In this document: positions 48,987 through 58,238 of the stretch, one piece after another
Layout: each line of letters starts with the position of its first letter
Position numbering within the stretch: position 1 is the first letter of the stretch
Assembly: GCA_945861415.1 (NCBI GenBank)
Contig: CAMAUV010000015.1
Location: 1-64,000 of the forward strand
DNA: 64,000 nt
Origin: Akkermansia muciniphila
Lineage (GTDB): Bacteria > Verrucomicrobiota > Verrucomicrobiia > Verrucomicrobiales > V1-33
Direction: 5' to 3'
Position numbers and translations under genes: made by a program
The notes under the pieces: model-generated
Seen by the model: the letters and a program-made list of their open reading frames with translations, nothing else
Database searches by the model: none
What the model was told of the DNA's origin: nothing

Positions 48987-49499
48987 ATGCGCGTGACCCT
49001 CATCGCTGCGGTTTCGAGTGACGGATTCATCAGCAGGGGTCACGGCATACCGTGGCATTTGCCGGAGGACGTGCGGCAATTCCGGACCTGGTGCGAGGGT
49101 AAATGGCTGATCGTGGGGCGGCGAACCTTTGCGGAAATGCAGGGCTGGTTCCGGCCCGGCCAAACGCCGGTGGTCGTCACCCGGCAGCAGACTTATGAGG
49201 TTCCCGGGGGACATGCTGCGGGATCAATGGATGCTGCGCTGGCAATCGCGAGAACGGCCGGTGCGGATGAATGTGGAGTCATCGGAGGGGGGGGGGTATA
49301 TGCCGAAGCAATGCCCTTTGCTGATACACTGATACTCACCCGGGTGGATACCCTTCTCCTTCAGGGCGTTGCTTTCCCGCCCATTATTGAATCAGAATGG
49401 CGCACCTTATCCCTCCGGCACTACGACGCCGACGCCGTTCACGCATATTCCTTCAGTATCCGCCGGATGGATCGGATTGCGGCAATCGCTGCACACTAA
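48987..49499 (+). CDS. folA: Dihydrofolate reductase
   Basis: 170 aa; LIAAVSSDGFISRGHGIPWHLPEDVRQFRTWCEGKWLIVGRRTFAEM, GVIGGGGVYAEAMPFADTLILTRVD. Confidence 0.93.
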   Translation: MRVTLIAAVSSDGFISRGHGIPWHLPEDVRQFRTWCEGKWLIVGRRTFAEMQGWFRPGQTPVVVTRQQTYEVPGGHAAGSMDAALAIARTAGADECGVIGGGGVYAEAMPFADTLILTRVDTLLLQGVAFPPIIESEWRTLSLRHYDADAVHAYSFSIRRMDRIAAIAAH

Positions 49500-49516
49500 C
49501 AACAATACACTTCCTG

Positions 49517-51979
49517 ATGAACACCCGACGCGATTTCCTTAAAGCCGCTGCCGCACTGGCCACACCAGGCGCTTTGCCTTCAATCATTCAACGTGCCGCC
49601 GCCATCGAACCAGAAAAAGGGAGCACCTTCCTCGACGCGGAGCATGTGGTGATTCTCATGCAGGAAAACCGTTCGTTCGACCACTGCTACGGCTCGCTAC
49701 AGGGCGTGCGCGGATTCAATGATCCCCGTGCGGTGACCCTGCCGGATGGAAGTCCTGTGTGGTGCCAGACCAATGCAGCCGGCGAAACCTATGCGCCTTT
49801 CCGGCTCGATATGCGCGGGAGCAATGCCACATGGCTCGGCTGTCTGCCGCACGACTGGCCTGACCAGTCCCGAACCCGCAACGATGGACGCTACGACCGC
49901 TGGCTGGACAATAAGCGCCCCCTGCGCCGCGGCGCGGAGCATTTGCCGCTCACTTTGGGCTACCACACCCGGCAGGACCTTCCGTTCTACTATGCTCTCG
50001 CCGACGCCTTCACTGTTTGCGACCACGCGTTCTGCTCCAGCCTCACCGGGACCACCCCCAACCGTCTTCATCTCTGGAGCGGCACCCTGCGCGCCAAAGC
50101 GGATCCGGCTTCCAAAGCCAATGTGCGCAACGGGGACGCAGAAACCGAAGCCGGCCTCTCATGGAAGACTTTCCCCGATCGGCTCAGCGAACGCGGCATC
50201 GACTGGCGCGTTTACCAGAACGAACTTTATGTTCACACCGGCCTCACATCGGAGCATGCCGCATGGCTGGGAAATTTTGGCGACAACCCGCTGGAATACT
50301 TCTACAACTACGGAGTGCGCTTCAACAAGCGGCACCGCGAGTGGCTCGCGGCTGGACTAAAAGAAACCGCAGCCTATCTAAAGAAGGTGGCGGCCGAACT
50401 GAGCGCTCTGCCGCAACCGTGGCCTGAGGAGGAAAAGAAGAAACTAACCAACGCGCAACGGCAGCATGAGTGGTTTCGCAAGCAGTCTGAAAAATGGAAT
50501 GAAGCCAACTTCAAGACTCAGCCCGCCGCGGCCCGCGAGAATCACGCCCGCGCCTTCACCTGCAACGAGGGGGATCCCGATTTCCGCACGCTGGAGGCCG
50601 TCACTTATCAGGATGGGGACACCAAACGCACTATGAATACCCCCGCCGGGGATGTGCTCCATCAGTTCCGTGCCGACGTGGAGGCCGGAAAACTGCCTGC
50701 CGTTTCATGGCTGGTCGCGCCACAACTTTTCTCGGATCATCCGGATTCGCCATGGTACGGCGCGTGGTATCTCGCCGAGGTCATGGAAATCCTAACGAAG
50801 AATCCCGCCGTCTGGGCAAAGACCATTTTCATCCTCTGCTACGACGAAAACGACGGCTACTTTGACCACCTCGTGCCCTTCGTGCCGCCCGATCCCGACC
50901 ATCCCGGCACCGGAAAGGCGCCAGCATCCCTGCGCACCGAACTGGAGTTCGTCCGTGCCCCTCAGGAGGAGGCGCACAAGAAAGAGTGGCCAAAATCGGA
51001 AACGTTCACTGGCCCCATCGGACTGGGCTATCGCGTGCCCATGGTCATTGCATCGCCGTGGAGCCGCGGCGGCTATGTTTGCTCGGAAGTTTTCGATCAC
51101 ACCAGCGTGATCCGGCTGCTCGAGATCTGGCTGACACAGAAAACCGGAAAGCCAGTCAGCGAGCCTAACATCACTCCATGGCGCCGGGCCATGTGCGGTG
51201 ATCTCACCAGTGCCTTCCGTCCTGCTGCACCGATAAAGCAAGAAACTCTCCCGCGCGAGGAAGCCAACGCATTTCTCACTGGCATTCATCGGGCCAGATT
51301 CCGCCCCGAGCCCAAAGTGCCGCATATGCTTAGCAAAGCCGACCTCGCCGATCCTGCGAAGTTTCTTCCTCAGCAGGAACCGGGCACCCGTCCTGCCTGT
51401 GCCCTGCCCTACGAACTCCATGTTCACGGCGGCGTCACTGAGGATGGAAAATCTTTTGCCATTACCTTCGCCGCCGGCCGGGAGCAATTTGGTTCCCGCT
51501 CTGCCGGGGCGCCTTTCCACGTTTACACTCCCGACGACTATAAAGACTCGCCGCGGGGCCGCACGTGGGCCTTTGCCGTTCCCGCCGGAGAGTCCCTCAC
51601 TCATTCGTGGCCACTCGATCACTTCCCGGATGGAAGGTATCACCTTCGCGTCCACGGCCCCAATGGATACTGGCGCGAATTCAAGGGCTCCCCCGCAACA
51701 CGGCTGCCGGCCATTCAACTCGTGCCGGAGAAAGACGGACGACTCTCGCTCCGCGTCAGTTCGCAATCCCCGGCGACCTTGCGCCTCGAGGATGTCAGCT
51801 ACGGCACCCCGCCGCGGGAACTTCAGGTTGCTGGCCAATTGACGCACAGCATAGACCTTGGTGCGAGCCACGGCTGGTACGATCTGCGCCTTTCCAACGG
51901 GACAACTTATGCACGCTATGCGGGGCATGTCGAAACCACCCTGCCCTCCCGCACGGACCCGCTTATGGGCAAAGGTTGA
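49517..51979 (+). CDS. Phosphocholine-specific phospholipase C, Tat-exported
   Basis: ORF 49397-51979; start ATG 49517 gives MNTRRDFLKAAAALATPGALPS. AEHVVILMQENRSFDHCYGSLQGVRGFNDP, FILCYDENDGYFDHLVPF, two C-terminal beta domains. Confidence 0.92.
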   Translation: MNTRRDFLKAAAALATPGALPSIIQRAAAIEPEKGSTFLDAEHVVILMQENRSFDHCYGSLQGVRGFNDPRAVTLPDGSPVWCQTNAAGETYAPFRLDMRGSNATWLGCLPHDWPDQSRTRNDGRYDRWLDNKRPLRRGAEHLPLTLGYHTRQDLPFYYALADAFTVCDHAFCSSLTGTTPNRLHLWSGTLRAKADPASKANVRNGDAETEAGLSWKTFPDRLSERGIDWRVYQNELYVHTGLTSEHAAWLGNFGDNPLEYFYNYGVRFNKRHREWLAAGLKETAAYLKKVAAELSALPQPWPEEEKKKLTNAQRQHEWFRKQSEKWNEANFKTQPAAARENHARAFTCNEGDPDFRTLEAVTYQDGDTKRTMNTPAGDVLHQFRADVEAGKLPAVSWLVAPQLFSDHPDSPWYGAWYLAEVMEILTKNPAVWAKTIFILCYDENDGYFDHLVPFVPPDPDHPGTGKAPASLRTELEFVRAPQEEAHKKEWPKSETFTGPIGLGYRVPMVIASPWSRGGYVCSEVFDHTSVIRLLEIWLTQKTGKPVSEPNITPWRRAMCGDLTSAFRPAAPIKQETLPREEANAFLTGIHRARFRPEPKVPHMLSKADLADPAKFLPQQEPGTRPACALPYELHVHGGVTEDGKSFAITFAAGREQFGSRSAGAPFHVYTPDDYKDSPRGRTWAFAVPAGESLTHSWPLDHFPDGRYHLRVHGPNGYWREFKGSPATRLPAIQLVPEKDGRLSLRVSSQSPATLRLEDVSYGTPPRELQVAGQLTHSIDLGASHGWYDLRLSNGTTYARYAGHVETTLPSRTDPLMGKG

Positions 51980-52125
51980 ATTTCGTATGCGCTTTTTCTG
52001 TCGCAGCAGCATTCTGATGCAAAATTTACCGGTTAACCAAAATCCGGCCAGGATTCCATGCTTTCATCAGTCGGCAGAATGAAAATTCCCTTGCCCCCCG
52101 GCGTGCGGACGCCCAGAGCGGAGGG

Positions 52126-53421
52126 ATGAGACACGCTCCGATTCCCTCCTCCCTCTTCATCGAAAACCGCAACCGTCTGCGCGCCCTGCTGCCGGAGAAG
52201 TCGCTGGTGATTGTGAACGCGAACGATATTCCGCCCACGAATGCCGACGGTTCGATGATCCCGGTGCCGAACAGCGATCTCTTCTACCTGACAGGCGTGG
52301 CTCAGGAGGAAAGCATTCTGGTGATCTGTCCCGATGCGCATGAAGAGAAGCACCGGGAGATGCTCTTCGTCCGCGAGACCAATGAACAAGTCACGGTGTG
52401 GGAAGGCTACAAGCTGACAAAACCAGAAGCCCAGCAGGTTTCGGGCATCCGCCGCATCCACTGGCTAAGTGAATTCCCGGTGCTGATGCGACGCCTGATG
52501 TGTGAGAGCGACCATGTTTTTCTCAATTCGAATGAGCACGCCCGGGCCGACATCCATGTTGAGACCAAGGATGCGCGCTTTGCCCGCGAGACCATGGCCG
52601 CGTGGCCACTGCATTCCTATCACCGGCTGGCGCGCCTCATGCATGAACTCCGTCCTGTGAAGAGCGCAGAGGAGGTGGCCCTGATCAAAGAGGCCTGCGC
52701 CATCACCCGGGAGGGCTTCGATCGTGTCTGCAAGTTTGTGAAACCCGGAGTCAACGAAACAGAGGTTGAGGCAGAGTTTGCGCACGAATTCATCCGCCGC
52801 CGCGGGCGCTTTGCCTACAATCCGATCATCGCTTCCGGAGCGAACTCCAATGTGCTCCATTACAACGACAACTGCCGCCCGTGCAAAAAAGGCGACCTGC
52901 TGCTGCTGGACGTGGGAGCGGCTTACGCCAACTACAATGCGGACATGACCCGCACCATTCCGGTGAGCGGAAAGTTCACCCCGCGGCAGCGCGATATCTA
53001 TAACAGCGTGCTCAAGGTGCTCCGCGGCTGCACCGATGCACTCAAGCCCGGCAAACTGCCCAAGGATTGGCAAAAGGAGTCGGAGGCCATGATGGAAGAG
53101 GAACTGCTCAAACTGAAATTGATTACACCCAAGGAGGTCAAAGAGGCTAACAAGGCTGATCCCGACAAGCCGGCTCTGAAAAAATACTTTATGCACGGCG
53201 TGGGCCATCCGCTCGGGCTGGACGTGCATGATGTGGCCACCATCGGCATGCCCTTTGGTCCTGGCTGGGTGATGACGGTGGAACCCGGCATCTATTTGCC
53301 CAAGGAAGGGTTCGGCGTTCGCCTGGAGGACGACATCCTCATCACCGCCAATGGCAATGTAAACCTCATGGGCGACATCCCCATCGAAGTGAAAGAAATC
53401 GAAGCTCTGATGAAACGCTGA
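52126..53421 (+). CDS. pepP: Aminopeptidase P family Xaa-Pro peptidase
   Basis: 431 aa; PNSDLFYLTGVAQEESILVI, LLLDVGAAYANYNADMTRTIPVSGKFTPRQRDIYN, HGVGHPLGLDVHDV, MTVEPGIYLP. Confidence 0.93.
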   Translation: MRHAPIPSSLFIENRNRLRALLPEKSLVIVNANDIPPTNADGSMIPVPNSDLFYLTGVAQEESILVICPDAHEEKHREMLFVRETNEQVTVWEGYKLTKPEAQQVSGIRRIHWLSEFPVLMRRLMCESDHVFLNSNEHARADIHVETKDARFARETMAAWPLHSYHRLARLMHELRPVKSAEEVALIKEACAITREGFDRVCKFVKPGVNETEVEAEFAHEFIRRRGRFAYNPIIASGANSNVLHYNDNCRPCKKGDLLLLDVGAAYANYNADMTRTIPVSGKFTPRQRDIYNSVLKVLRGCTDALKPGKLPKDWQKESEAMMEEELLKLKLITPKEVKEANKADPDKPALKKYFMHGVGHPLGLDVHDVATIGMPFGPGWVMTVEPGIYLPKEGFGVRLEDDILITANGNVNLMGDIPIEVKEIEALMKR

Positions 53422-53456
53422 GCCGTTCCTGCGGCTGACCCGCAGCGGCTGGCTCT

Positions 53457-54080
53457 CTATTGATCCCGGGGACTAAATTCCGGCAATGAGACTTTCCAGC
53501 GGATCGCGGCGAGGCGAATGATCAGGACAGTGAAGAACCCGGCGGCAGCAGAAACCACCGGCCCCGCGGGTTGGGCAGCGACATAAACACAGGCGCCAGC
53601 AAGGGCGGCGGTGGCGTAAAGGTGAATTTCCCGGCGAAAGACGGCAGGCATCTGCCCTAGCAGGACGTCGCGGGCGATGCCGCCGGCCACTCCGGTAATG
53701 ACTCCCAGAAAGATGGCGGTGGGAGCGGGGAGTTCCGTGGCGAGACCCTTGCCTGTGCCCAGCATGACGAAAAATGCGAGCGAGACGGCGTCCACCACAT
53801 CCAAAATTCGGCTGAGTTTCTTCACCCACCTTGCCACGAAAAAAGTGATGAGCGAAATACTGAGTGCATTGACCATGAGGGCGGGATCACTCAGCCACGA
53901 AACAGGCCGGACTCCCACAAGAAGGTCGCGGGCGGTTCCTCCTCCAAACGCGGCGGCCAGCCCCAATACGAGAACACCGAATAGGTCGACGCGTTTGCCC
54001 TCCGCAGCGAGCACGCCGGAGATGGCGCCTACGGCGACACCGGCATGTTCAATAACAGGCTGCAGGTCTGTGGCGTTCAC
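53457..54080 (-). CDS. TRIC/UPF0126 family channel-like membrane protein
   Basis: 207 aa; VAVGAISGVLAAEGKRVDLFGVLVLGLAAAFGGGTARDLLVG, VITGVAGGIARDVLLGQMPAVFRREIHLYATAALAG. Confidence 0.93.
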   Translation of the reverse strand: MNATDLQPVIEHAGVAVGAISGVLAAEGKRVDLFGVLVLGLAAAFGGGTARDLLVGVRPVSWLSDPALMVNALSISLITFFVARWVKKLSRILDVVDAVSLAFFVMLGTGKGLATELPAPTAIFLGVITGVAGGIARDVLLGQMPAVFRREIHLYATAALAGACVYVAAQPAGPVVSAAAGFFTVLIIRLAAIRWKVSLPEFSPRDQ

Positions 54081-55303
54081 TTTGGCAACTCAATCACGGG
54101 AGGCTTGCCTGTGGCGGGCCGGGTGAACTTTTCACCGTATTTGGTGAATCCTTCGACGAAACCTCCGTGGCTGAGGAAGAGAGAACCGTCCTCGACGCCC
54201 ATGAATCGATCCAGCCTTGCCTCTCGTCCGGTGCCATCATGGCTGAAACTGGCGGCGGCAAGTTCCTGCCACTGCCCGTCGGTGGAGCGCAGCCACTGGT
54301 TTCCGAAACGGGCTTTGCGCAGGATGTGGCCATTACTTCCTCCGAAGTTTTCACTGAACGAATAAAGGCCGCGCAGATTCTTCCCGTCTTTGGGTGCACG
54401 GAAGCTGGCGATGAGCTTCCATGCCTTGTTTTCCGGATGAAACCAGTAGCCGCTGTAGTCGGTGAAGGTCCCGTCCACTTTGGTGGTGACCACAAATTTC
54501 TGTGCCTCGCCCGTCTTCCAAAGATACTTGAGATGACTGTGCCCCCCGGTGCCTTCGTTCCCGAAGACGCTGGCGTGGACACCTTCCCCTTTTACCAGCA
54601 GTTTGGTGTGATTCTCGGCCTTCACCGTGCTCCTGTCCCTGGCGTCACTGCCTTCAGCCGCATCCCAGACGGAAAAAATAATGCGGCGTTCCGTGGGGCT
54701 GTTCACCTGCATGCCGAAATAACCACGAGAAAAACCCGTGGCCATGTAGTAAGTGTAAACGGGGTCCTCAACTCCCGTGCATTCGCAGTAGAATGCGTCG
54801 ATCTCCTTTCTCTCCGGCTGAGGATAGGCGAGATGGACACTGGCGGCATTCCGTCGCGGGTCGGTGTTGAAATACGCCCCCTCCGCGGCTGGCCCGCCGA
54901 GCACCAGCGCGCTGATTTCACCGGCCGGGGCTGGCGAGGAGAGTTCGAACTTCTGGTAGCCGGCTTTCGGGATCTCGATGGTTCCGAATTTTACGAGAAC
55001 GTCCCCCGAGCCGGATGCTTCCGCGTGGAGCGTCTTACCGGCTGCACTCAGCGTGAATTTCACGGGGGCGGCGAGTCCTTCCGGCAGACGGACTTTGATG
55101 GTGGCGTCGAGGGAGCCGGGCTTTTTCAGTTCTCCGAACCAGAGCACTTTTTGATTCGCATCCCGCCAGCCAGTAACGCCACGGACTTTATTCAGCCGGA
55201 TGGCGTCGAAATCAGGAGCGCCGTAGGCAGTGCATCCTGGGATAGTGATTTCCGCGCGGACTGTGGTTCCGGCGGCAAGTGTGAGAAGAAGTGAGCGAAT
55301 CAT
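54077..55303 (-). CDS. DUF3472-containing secreted protein
   Basis: ORF 54077-55408; start at 55303 gives MIRSLLLTLAAGTTVRAEITIPG signal peptide. YYMATGFSRGYFGMQVNSPTERRIIFSVWDA and FTDYSGYWFHPENKAWKLIASFRAPK fit DUF3472. Confidence 0.8.
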   Translation of the reverse strand: MIRSLLLTLAAGTTVRAEITIPGCTAYGAPDFDAIRLNKVRGVTGWRDANQKVLWFGELKKPGSLDATIKVRLPEGLAAPVKFTLSAAGKTLHAEASGSGDVLVKFGTIEIPKAGYQKFELSSPAPAGEISALVLGGPAAEGAYFNTDPRRNAASVHLAYPQPERKEIDAFYCECTGVEDPVYTYYMATGFSRGYFGMQVNSPTERRIIFSVWDAAEGSDARDRSTVKAENHTKLLVKGEGVHASVFGNEGTGGHSHLKYLWKTGEAQKFVVTTKVDGTFTDYSGYWFHPENKAWKLIASFRAPKDGKNLRGLYSFSENFGGSNGHILRKARFGNQWLRSTDGQWQELAAASFSHDGTGREARLDRFMGVEDGSLFLSHGGFVEGFTKYGEKFTRPATGKPPVIELPK

Positions 55304-55484
55304 GGTTGGTAGCGGCCTTCGTTGGTGCAGGTTCGGGCTGGGAGCGACGCCGAGTTTCCATTCTATTCCTGCATCTACGGGAAATCGCTGAAAACTTTCG
55401 CTGCCCACGGGGAATTTTGGGATAAATTAGAAGCCCTGAAACGCTCCCTCAATGTCAATTACTATCCAATCACTGCCCCCCCTT

Positions 55485-56105
55485 ATGAAATCAAGACTGT
55501 TCCCCCTGCTGGCATCCGCGCTCGCTGCCTCGTTTCTTATCGCTGCCCCTGCAGCTTTCGCACAGGATGAAGAGGCGCCACCGCCGTTTAATGCCGATGA
55601 ATTCAAGAAGCGGATGAAGGAGGAGGCAAAGGAGGCGAAAGCGGCCGTTCAAAAAATGCTCAAGGTTTTCAAACCTCTCGAAGGAGAGTGGACCGGCACG
55701 GAGAAAGTCGAGCATAGCGAAGAAACCCTAAAGCCACTGGACAAAGAGTGGAAGGACGAATGGAAGGGCTTCTTCTCCATGGAGGGCACCTATTTTGAAA
55801 TGAACGGCAAGACCCAGGGTGAAGACCCAACGGAATATCGCTGGATTTGCACTTGGGACGAAAGCGAGGAGACCTACAAGGCTTGGTACTTCGGCGTTAA
55901 TGGTCAGACGCTTTACATAGGTGAATTGAGCGAGGACGGCAAACATGTCATCTGGACCACTGAGAGTGAGGAGAACAATTCCTCTACTAAATTCACTATG
56001 ATTGCGGATGGGGATCGTGTGAAGTGCAATGGCAAGGACCTCCTAAACGGCCGCATCTGGTCCCGCCAGACATCCAGCTATACGCGGAAGAAAGTGGCGA
56101 TCTAA
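55485..56105 (+). CDS. Hypothetical secreted protein (DUF1579-like)
   Basis: Signal peptide MKSRLFPLLASALAASFLIAAPAAFAQ; KPLEGEWTGTEKVEH...WKAWYFGVNGQ-type pattern. Confidence 0.6.
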   Translation: MKSRLFPLLASALAASFLIAAPAAFAQDEEAPPPFNADEFKKRMKEEAKEAKAAVQKMLKVFKPLEGEWTGTEKVEHSEETLKPLDKEWKDEWKGFFSMEGTYFEMNGKTQGEDPTEYRWICTWDESEETYKAWYFGVNGQTLYIGELSEDGKHVIWTTESEENNSSTKFTMIADGDRVKCNGKDLLNGRIWSRQTSSYTRKKVAI

Positions 56106-56305
56106 GAAAACTTTGGTAATGCGGCGCGATCGCGACGGCACGCTAGATGCCAAGCTTAGAGGCGTCAGTAACCCTTTGACTGCCCCCAATGAAAGACCAA
56201 TTCCTTAGAAAATCAGCCCCGTTGGACGTTCCTTGTGTCCGGGATCAGTTTTGACGGAAGGGTTCGTTAGTGTTGAACGCGGGCTGATGTGCCCTTGTCA
56301 AAAGG

Positions 56306-58198
56306 TTGCCGTCCTGCCAATCGGGCAGCGACCGAACCGATTTAACAAATATGTCCTCCCCAGCCCAGCGAATGAAAGACATGCTCATGCGCGCCGCCGA
56401 AGCCGGCGGGGCGGAGCATATTGACACAATTGAGCGCCTGATCAGTGAAGCAGCCCAGTCACAACGCTCCGTCGTCGAGGATCTCGTTGATTCGCGCCAG
56501 ATGAGTGAGGAAGAGTTCCTGTTTGCTCTCAGCCAGACCCTCAATCTGCACTGGGAACCCAATCTCAAACCCCGCCACGGACGCCGCCTAAAAGAAGTTT
56601 GCCCATCTGCCTTGGCCCTCAAGCACCGCATGCTGCCGCTATGGTTTGGCAACGCGGAGGCTAACATGACCCTCTCCGCGGCGGAGCGCATCCGGGAGGT
56701 CGCCATTGAGAATGGTGAGGCTGCCGAGGACGCTGAGGAGCCGCCCGTGGATACGGAAGCCGGTGAGAAAGTACTGGCGCTATGCACTTACGACCCGTTC
56801 AATTTTCATGCCCGTCAGGCTGTGGCTCAGGCCGTTCCCTACCGTATCCAGTGGCACATGGCCAGCCGAACACGGCTGCTTCATGCGATCCAGAAGCTCT
56901 ACGGGGTGGGCGCGGACACGTTCGATGCCATCCTGAAAGGCCGCAATCTCGCGGACACTCAGGGCATGGATCTGAATGAGGAGACCAACGTCCTCGATGG
57001 CGGCGACGACGACGAGGCCAGCGTGGTGAAGTTCGTGAACCAGATCATTCGGCAGGCTCTCAATCAGCGGGCCACGGATATTCACGTGGAGCCTATGGAG
57101 ACCAGCTTGCGCATCCGTTACCGCATCGACGGTCTGCTAGTGGATGTGCCGGTTCCGGAGAATATCAAGGCCCTGCAAAACATGGTCATCGCCCGTCTGA
57201 AGATCATGTCCCGTCTCGACATTGCCGAGCGCCGTCTACCTCAGGACGGACGCATCGCCCTTGAGATGGACGGGAATCAGATCGACGTTCGTGTTGCCAC
57301 GATCCCCAGTGTTCTCGGTGAAACCGTGAGCCTCCGTTTGCTCAACCAGCAAAAGTTCAGCCTCGATAAACTGGGTATGATTCCGCAGGTTCGGCAGGTA
57401 ATCGACAACATGCTCAAAATGCCCAACGGCATTGTGCTCATCACCGGCCCCACCGGTTCCGGTAAATCGACGAGCCTTTACACCTTCCTCAGTGAGCTGA
57501 ACACCGTGGACAGTCGCATTGTGACGGTGGAGGACCCGGTGGAAAACAAGATAGAAGGGGTGGTCCAGATCGCAGTAAAAAGCGAGATCAATCTCACCTT
57601 CGCCACCGCACTGCGCTCCATCCTGCGTGCCGACCCGGACATCGTAATGATCGGTGAAATGCGAGACCTTGAGACTGTGGAAATTGCCATACGCGCCGCG
57701 CTCACTGGTCACCTCGTTTTCTCCACGCTGCATACCAACGATGCCATCTCCGGCATCACCCGTTTGATCGACATGGGAGTCGAACCGTTCCTCGTGGCAG
57801 CATCGGTGCGCTGCTTCCTTGCCCAGCGCCTTGTGCGCCGCCTCTGCCAGAAGTGCCGGGTGCCTTCCCGCGTGACCGCGGCAGAACTGCGCAGTGTGGG
57901 CTTCCGCAATCCCGAGGATCGGACCTGCTACACTGCCAAACCCCGCGGGTGTGATTCCTGCAACCACTCCGGTTACTATGGACGGCTCGCCATTTATGAA
58001 GTGGCTACCGTGACGAAAGAACTCGAAGACCTTATCGTGAAACGGGCTCCGGAAGCCCTGCTCAAAGAATCCGCCGCCCGGAATGGATTCGTCCCCATGC
58101 GGGAATACGGCATCTTCAAAGTCTTCGATGGCGATACAACCCTAGAAGAAGTAATCAGCGCTACCGCCGCCGACATGACGCTGGGTGAACCCAACTGA
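56306..58198 (+). CDS. Type II secretion/type IV pilus assembly ATPase (GspE/PilB)
   Basis: GPTGSGKSTSLYTFLSELNTVDSRIVTVEDPVE, LRADPDIVMIGEMRDLETVEIAIRAALTGHLVFSTLHTNDA, zinc-binding CxxC pair. Start may be 56351. Confidence 0.95.
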   Translation: MPSCQSGSDRTDLTNMSSPAQRMKDMLMRAAEAGGAEHIDTIERLISEAAQSQRSVVEDLVDSRQMSEEEFLFALSQTLNLHWEPNLKPRHGRRLKEVCPSALALKHRMLPLWFGNAEANMTLSAAERIREVAIENGEAAEDAEEPPVDTEAGEKVLALCTYDPFNFHARQAVAQAVPYRIQWHMASRTRLLHAIQKLYGVGADTFDAILKGRNLADTQGMDLNEETNVLDGGDDDEASVVKFVNQIIRQALNQRATDIHVEPMETSLRIRYRIDGLLVDVPVPENIKALQNMVIARLKIMSRLDIAERRLPQDGRIALEMDGNQIDVRVATIPSVLGETVSLRLLNQQKFSLDKLGMIPQVRQVIDNMLKMPNGIVLITGPTGSGKSTSLYTFLSELNTVDSRIVTVEDPVENKIEGVVQIAVKSEINLTFATALRSILRADPDIVMIGEMRDLETVEIAIRAALTGHLVFSTLHTNDAISGITRLIDMGVEPFLVAASVRCFLAQRLVRRLCQKCRVPSRVTAAELRSVGFRNPEDRTCYTAKPRGCDSCNHSGYYGRLAIYEVATVTKELEDLIVKRAPEALLKESAARNGFVPMREYGIFKVFDGDTTLEEVISATAADMTLGEPN

Positions 58199-58238
58199 TC
58201 CTTGTCAGATTTTTCAACGCACGCCCTGACAACAATAC

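Noticed and set aside
50792-52012. 406-aa minus-strand ORF
   Set aside because: Antisense to the well-supported phospholipase C.
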